A DNA stretch of 64,000 bases from Salvelinus alpinus (lineage: Eukaryota > Chordata > Actinopteri > Salmoniformes > Salmonidae): contig NC_092096.1 of the NCBI RefSeq assembly GCF_045679555.1, forward strand, positions 13,042,471 through 13,106,470. Reading direction: 5' to 3'. Shown here piece by piece: positions 57,480 through 64,000 of this stretch (the stretch's first letter is position 1; each line of letters starts with the position of its first letter). Below the pieces are notes generated by a model. The model searched no databases and had not been told where the DNA came from. It saw nothing but the letters and a program-made list of their open reading frames with translations. Made by a program: the position numbers and the translations under genes.

Positions 57480-60400
57480 GGCTGGCGACATAACACTGTC
57501 CCTTCTTTCTCTCACCCCACCCCTTCTCTAGTGTAGGGTGTAGGCTTCTCTCACCCCTTCCCTTCTCTCACCCCACCCCTTCTCTAGTGTAGGGTGTAGG
57601 CTTCTCTCACCCCTTCCCTTCTCTCACCCCATCCCTTCTCCAGTGTAGGGTGTAGGCTTCTCTCACCCCATCCCTTCTCTAGTGTAGGGTGTAGGCTTCT
57701 CTCACCCCATCCCTTCTCTAGTGTAGGGTGTAGGCTTCTCTCACCCTTTCTCTAGTGTAGGGTGTAGGCTTCTCTCACCCCTTCCCTTCTCTAGTGTAGG
57801 GTGTAGGCTTCTCTCACTCCTTCCCCTTCCCTTCTCTAGTGTAGGGTGTAGGCTTCTCTCACCCCATCCCTTCTCTAGTGTAGGGTGTAGGCTTCTCTCA
57901 CCCCATCCCTTCTCTAGTGTAGGGTGTAGGCTTCTCTCACCCCATCCCTTCTCTAGTGTAGGGTGTAGGCTTCTCTCACCCCTTCCCTTCTCTACTGTAG
58001 GGTGTAGGCTTCTCTCACTCCTTCCCCTTCCCTTCTCTAGTGTAGGGTGTAGGCTTCTCTCACCCCATCCCTTCTCTAGTGTAGGGTGTAGGCTTCTCTC
58101 ACCCCATCCCTTCTCTAGTGTAGGGTGTAGGCTTCTCTCACCCCATCCCTTCTCTAGTGTAGGGTGTAGGCTTCTCTCACTCCTTCCCCATCCCTTCTCT
58201 AGTGTAGGGTGTAGGCTTCTCTCACCCCTTCCCTTCTCTAGTGTAGGGTGTAGGCTTCTCTCACTCCTTCCCCTTCCCTTCTCTAGTGTAGGGTGTAGGC
58301 TTCTCTCACCCCATCCCTTCTCTAGTGTAGGGTGTAGGCTTCTCTCACCCCATCCCTTCTCTAGTGTAGGGTGTAGGCTTCTCTCACCCCATCCCTTCTC
58401 TAGTGTAGGGTGTAGGCTTCTCTCACCCCTTCCCTTCTCTACTGTAGGGTGTAGGCTTCTCTCACCCCTTCCCTTCTCTAGTGTAGGGTGTAGGCTTCTC
58501 TCACCCCTTCCCTTCTCTAGTGTAGGGTGTAGGCTTCTCTCACCCCATCCCTTCTCTAGTGTAGGGTGTAGGCTTCTCTCACCCCATCCCTTCTCTACTG
58601 TAGGGTGTAGGCTTCTCTCACCCCTTCCCTTCTCTAGTGTAGGGTGTAGGCTTCTCTCACCCCATCCCTTCTCTAGTGTAGGGTGTAGGCTTCTCTCACC
58701 CCATCCCTTCTCTACTGTAGGGTGTAGGCTTCTCTCACCCCTTCCCTTCTCTAGTGTAGGGTGTAGGCTTCTCTCACCCCTTCCCTTCTCTCACCCCATC
58801 CCTTCTCTAGTGTAGGGTGTAGGCTTCTCTCACCCCTTCCCTTCTCTAGTGTAGGGTGTAGGCTTCTCTCACCCCTTCCCTTCTCTAGTGTAGGGTGTAG
58901 GCTTCTCTCACCCTTTCTCTAGTGTAGGGTGTAGGCTTCTCTCACCCCTTCCCTTCTCTAGTGTAGGGTGTAGGCTTCTCTCACCCCATCCCTTCTCTAG
59001 TGTAGGGTGTAGGCTTCTCTCACCCTTTCTCTAGTGTAGGGTGTAGGCTTCTCTCACCCCTTCCCTTCTCTAGTGTAGGGTGTAGGCTTCTCTCACCCCA
59101 TCCCTTCTCTAGTGTAGGGTGTAGGCTTCTCTCACCCCATCCCTTCTCTAGTGTAGGGTGTAGGCTTCTCTCACTCCTTCCCCATCCCTTCTCTAGTGTA
59201 GGGTGTAGGCTTCTCTCACTCCTTCCCCATCCCTTCTCTAGTGTAGGGTGTAGGCTTCTCTCACCCCTTCCCTTCTCTAGTGTAGGGTGTAGGCTTCTCT
59301 CACTCCTTCCCCTTCCCTTCTCTAGTGTAGGGTGTAGGCTTCTCTCACCCCATCCCTTCTCTAGTGTAGGGTGTAGGCTTCTCTCACCCCATCCCTTCTC
59401 TAGTGTAGGGTGTAGGCTTCTCTCACCCCTTCCCTTCTCTAGTGTAGGGTGTAGGCTTCTCTCACCCCTTCCCTTCTCTACTGTAGGGTGTAGGCTTCTC
59501 TCACCCCTTCCCTTCTCTAGTGTAGGGTGTAGGCTTCTCTCACCCCTTCCCTTCTCTAGTGTAGGGTGTAGGCTTCTCTCACCCCATCCCTTCTCTAGTG
59601 TAGGGTGTAGGCTTCTCTCACCCCATCCCTTCTCTACTGTAGGGTGTAGGCTTCTCTCACCCCTTCCCTTCTCTAGTGTAGGGTGTAGGCTTCTCTCACC
59701 CCATCCCTTCTCTAGTGTAGGGTGTAGGCTTCTCTCACCCCTTCCCTTCTCTACTGTAGGGTGTAGGCTTCTCTCACCCCTTCCCTTCTCTAGTGTAGGG
59801 TGTAGGCTTCTCTCACCCTTTCTCTAGTGTAGGGTGTAGGCTTCTCTCACCCCTTCCCTTCTCTAGTGTAGGGTGTAGGCTTCTCTCACCCCTTCCCTTC
59901 TCTAGTGTAGGGTGTAGGCTTCTCTCACCCCTTCCCTTCTCTAGTGTAGGGTGTAGGCTTCTCTCACCCCATCCCTTCTCTAGTGTAGGGTGTAGGCTTC
60001 TCTCACCCCTTCCCTTCTCTACTGTAGGGTGTAGGCTTCTCTCACTCCTTCCCCTTCCCTTCTCTAGTGTAGGGTGTAGGCTTCTCTCACCCCATCCCTT
60101 CTCTAGTGTAGGGTGTAGGCTTCTCTCACTCCTTCCCCATCCCTTCTCTAGTGTAGGGTGTAGGCTTCTCTCACCCCTTCCCTTCTCTAGTGTAGGGTGT
60201 AGGCTTCTCTCACCCCATCCCTTCTCTAGTGTAGGGTGTAGGCTTCTCTCACCCCATCCCTTCTCTAGTGTAGGGTGTAGGCTTCTCTCACCCCTTCCCT
60301 TCTCTACTGTAGGGTGTAGGCTTCTCTCACCCCTTCCCTTCTCTAGTGTAGGGTGTAGGCTTCTCTCACCCCTTCCCTTCTCTAGTGTAGGGTGTAGGCT

Positions 60401-63400
60401 TCTCTCACCCCATCCCTTCTCTAGTGTAGGGTGTAGGCTTCTCTCACCCCTTCCCTTCTCTAGTGTAGGGTGTAGGCTTCTCTCACCCCTTCCCTTCTCT
60501 AGTGTAGGGTGTAGGCTTCTCTCACCCTTTCTCTAGTGTAGGGTGTAGGCTTCTCTCACCCCTTCCCTTCTCTAGTGTAGGGTGTAGGCTTCTCTCACCC
60601 CATCCCTTCTCTAGTGTAGGGTGTAGGCTTCTCTCACCCTTTCTCTAGTGTAGGGTGTAGGCTTCTCTCACCCCTTCCCTTCTCTAGTGTAGGGTGTAGG
60701 CTTCTCTCACCCCTTCCCTTCTCTAGTGTAGGGTGTAGGCTTCTCTCCCCCCCTCCCTTCTCTAGTGTAGGGTGTAGGCTTCTCTCACTCCTTCCCCATC
60801 CCTTCTCTAGTGTAGGGTGTAGGCTTCTCTCACTCCTTCCCCATCCCTTCTCTAGTGTAGGGTGTAGGCTTCTCTCACCCCTTCCCTTCTCTAGTGTAGG
60901 GTGTAGGCTTCTCTCACTCCTTCCCCTTCCCTTCTCTAGTGTACGGTGTAGGCTTCTCTCACCCCATCCCTTCTCTAGTGTAGGGTGTAGGCTTCTCTCA
61001 CCCCATCCCTTCTCTAGTGTAGGGTGTAGGCTTCTCTCACCCCATCCCTTCTCTAGTGTAGGGTGTAGGCTTCTCTCACTCCTTCCCCATCCCTTCTCTA
61101 GTGTAGGGTGTAGGCTTCTCTCACCCCTTCCCTTCTCTAGTGTAGGGTGTAGGCTTCTCTCACTCCTTCCCCTTCCCTTCTCTAGTGTAGGGTGTAGGCT
61201 TCTCTCACCCCATCCCTTCTCTAGTGTAGGGTGTAGGCTTCTCTCACCCCATCCCTTCTCTAGTGTAGGGTGTAGGCTTCTCTCACCCCATCCCTTCTCT
61301 AGTGTAGGGTGTAGGCTTCTCTCACCCCTTCCCTTCTCTACTGTAGGGTGTAGGCTTCTCTCACCCCTTCCCTTCTCTAGTGTAGGGTGTAGGCTTCTCT
61401 CACCCCTTCCCTTCTCTAGTGTAGGGTGTAGGCTTCTCTCACCCCATCCCTTCTCTAGTGTAGGGTGTAGGCTTCTCTCACCCCATCCCTTCTCTACTGT
61501 AGGGTGTAGGCTTCTCTCACCCCTTCCCTTCTCTAGTGTAGGGTGTAGGCTTCTCTCACCCCATCCCTTCTCTAGTGTAGGGTGTAGGCTTCTCTCACCC
61601 CATCCCTTCTCTACTGTAGGGTGTAGGCTTCTCTCACCCCTTCCCTTCTCTAGTGTAGGGTGTAGGCTTCTCTCACCCCTTCCCTTCTCTCACCCCATCC
61701 CTTCTCTAGTGTAGGGTGTAGGCTTCTCTCACCCCTTCCCTTCTCTAGTGTAGGGTGTAGGCTTCTCTCACCCCTTCCCTTCTCTAGTGTAGGGTGTAGG
61801 CTTCTCTCACCCTTTCTCTAGTGTAGGGTGTAGGCTTCTCTCACCCCTTCCCTTCTCTAGTGTAGGGTGTAGGCTTCTCTCACCCCATCCCTTCTCTAGT
61901 GTAGGGTGTAGGCTTCTCTCACCCTTTCTCTAGTGTAGGGTGTAGGCTTCTCTCACCCCTTCCCTTCTCTAGTGTAGGGTGTAGGCTTCTCTCACCCCAT
62001 CCCTTCTCTAGTGTAGGGTGTAGGCTTCTCTCACCCCATCCCTTCTCTAGTGTAGGGTGTAGGCTTCTCTCACTCCTTCCCCATCCCTTCTCTAGTGTAG
62101 GGTGTAGGCTTCTCTCACTCCTTCCCCATCCCTTCTCTAGTGTAGGGTGTAGGCTTCTCTCACCCCTTCCCTTCTCTAGTGTAGGGTGTAGGCTTCTCTC
62201 ACTCCTTCCCCTTCCCTTCTCTAGTGTAGGGTGTAGGCTTCTCTCACCCCATCCCTTCTCTAGTGTAGGGTGTAGGCTTCTCTCACCCCATCCCTTCTCT
62301 AGTGTAGGGTGTAGGCTTCTCTCACCCCTTCCCTTCTCTAGTGTAGGGTGTAGGCTTCTCTCACCCCTTCCCTTCTCTACTGTAGGGTGTAGGCTTCTCT
62401 CACCCCTTCCCTTCTCTAGTGTAGGGTGTAGGCTTCTCTCACCCCTTCCCTTCTCTAGTGTAGGGTGTAGGCTTCTCTCACCCCATCCCTTCTCTAGTGT
62501 AGGGTGTAGGCTTCTCTCACCCCATCCCTTCTCTACTGTAGGGTGTAGGCTTCTCTCACCCCTTCCCTTCTCTAGTGTAGGGTGTAGGCTTCTCTCACCC
62601 CATCCCTTCTCTAGTGTAGGGTGTAGGCTTCTCTCACCCCTTCCCTTCTCTACTGTAGGGTGTAGGCTTCTCTCACCCCTTCCCTTCTCTAGTGTAGGGT
62701 GTAGGCTTCTCTCACCCTTTCTCTAGTGTAGGGTGTAGGCTTCTCTCACCCCTTCCCTTCTCTAGTGTAGGGTGTAGGCTTCTCTCACCCCTTCCCTTCT
62801 CTAGTGTAGGGTGTAGGCTTCTCTCACCCCTTCCCTTCTCTAGTGTAGGGTGTAGGCTTCTCTCACCCCATCCCTTCTCTAGTGTAGGGTGTAGGCTTCT
62901 CTCACCCCTTCCCTTCTCTACTGTAGGGTGTAGGCTTCTCTCACTCCTTCCCCTTCCCTTCTCTAGTGTAGGGTGTAGGCTTCTCTCACCCCATCCCTTC
63001 TCTAGTGTAGGGTGTAGGCTTCTCTCACTCCTTCCCCATCCCTTCTCTAGTGTAGGGTGTAGGCTTCTCTCACCCCTTCCCTTCTCTAGTGTAGGGTGTA
63101 GGCTTCTCTCACCCCATCCCTTCTCTAGTGTAGGGTGTAGGCTTCTCTCACCCCATCCCTTCTCTAGTGTAGGGTGTAGGCTTCTCTCACCCCTTCCCTT
63201 CTCTACTGTAGGGTGTAGGCTTCTCTCACCCCTTCCCTTCTCTAGTGTAGGGTGTAGGCTTCTCTCACCCCTTCCCTTCTCTAGTGTAGGGTGTAGGCTT
63301 CTCTCACCCCATCCCTTCTCTAGTGTAGGGTGTAGGCTTCTCTCACCCCTTCCCTTCTCTAGTGTAGGGTGTAGGCTTCTCTCACCCCTTCCCTTCTCTA

Positions 63401-64000
63401 GTGTAGGGTGTAGGCTTCTCTCACCCTTTCTCTAGTGTAGGGTGTAGGCTTCTCTCACCCCTTCCCTTCTCTAGTGTAGGGTGTAGGCTTCTCTCACCCC
63501 ATCCCTTCTCTAGTGTAGGGTGTAGGCTTCTCTCACCCTTTCTCTAGTGTAGGGTGTAGGCTTCTCTCACCCCTTCCCTTCTCTAGTGTAGGGTGTAGGC
63601 TTCTCTCACCCCTTCCCTTCTCTAGTGTAGGGTGTAGGCTTCTCTCACCCCATCCCTTCTCTAGTGTAGGGTGTAGGCTTCTCTCACTCCTTCCCCATCC
63701 CTTCTCTAGTGTAGGGTGTAGGCTTCTCTCACTCCTTCCCCATCCCTTCTCTAGTGTAGGGTGTAGGCTTCTCTCACCCCTTCCCTTCTCTAGTGTAGGG
63801 TGTAGGCTTCTCTCACTCCTTCCCCTTCCCTTCTCTAGTGTAGGGTGTAGGCTTCTCTCACCCCATCCCTTCTCTAGTGTAGGGTGTAGGCTTCTCTCAC
63901 CCCATCCCTTCTCTAGTGTAGGGTGTAGGCTTCTCTCACCCCATCCCTTCTCTAGTGTAGGGTGTAGGCTTCTCTCACCCCTTCCCTTCTCTACTGTAGG
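57480..64000. repeat. 39-bp minisatellite with 2,899-bp higher-order period, runs off the window
   Basis: More than 150 copies of ttctctagtgtagggtgtag, gcttctctcaccccatccc. Unit variants: ccccttccc, actccttccccatccc (longer), accctttctctag (shorter by 10), ctactg for ctagtg. Rare variants recur at a fixed offset of 2,899 bp: 58788/61687, 58911/61810, 59023/61922, 59816/62715, 60525/63424, 60637/63536 and 58019/60918/63817. The higher-order repeat begins near 57975 and is into its third copy at the window edge. Confidence 0.97.

Noticed and set aside
57480-64000. Possible CRISPR-like array (regular repeats with variable parts)
   Set aside because: Units are contiguous 39-bp tandem copies without unique spacers, in vertebrate DNA. 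It is a minisatellite.

Overview
This is vertebrate nuclear DNA, almost certainly from a salmonid fish (salmon, trout or charr). The evidence is four pieces of the tRNA-derived HpaI SINE family, a second SINE of SmaI/tRNA-Lys type, several decayed Tc1-like transposons of the kinds that crowd salmonid genomes (one belongs to the lineage from which Sleeping Beauty was rebuilt), short palindromic MITEs seen throughout salmonids, and very long minisatellite arrays. There are no prokaryotic features. Most long open frames in the window are artefacts of tandem repeats whose unit lacks stops. By adding my own intervals, about 30 kb of the 64 kb is tandem repeat.

Left third (1-13.3 kb), minus strand: the 5' two-thirds of TMEM19, a multi-pass membrane protein. 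I could place five coding exons (12416-12545, 10976-11089, 3566-3703, 1970-2046, 1670-1847) with matching splice sites and phases, plus a probable non-coding first exon ending at 12972. The remaining exons lie beyond position 1. An intact intronless class A GPCR of the hydroxycarboxylic-acid/oxoeicosanoid receptor type (9199-10158) sits inside the intron between coding exons 2 and 3, on the same strand. The introns also carry Tc1 elements, MITEs, a SINE, a G-rich array and a 12-bp minisatellite that has copied the exon-3 splice donor.

Middle (13.3-52 kb): no gene that I can support. It is a chain of minisatellites (units of about 15 to 67 bp), CA/TG and CT microsatellites, MITEs, a solo-LTR-like insertion, LINE and Tc1 fragments, and a 100-base assembly gap at 50867-50966. 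Several arrays start inside or at the edge of a transposable element, which suggests how they arose.

Right part (52-57.5 kb), minus strand: a small three-exon gene (52183-56153) predicted to encode a 75-residue SP/TP-rich protein with a C-terminal KEN sequence. Its upstream region has a CCAAT box and a CHR-like TTTGAA, which together suggest a cell-cycle gene; I do not recognise the family. Its large intron holds a decayed LINE, a Tc1 tail, a SINE and a DNA element. A tRNA-Lys(CTT) gene follows at 56873-56945. From 57.48 kb to the window edge there is a single 39-bp minisatellite with a higher-order period of 2,899 bp.
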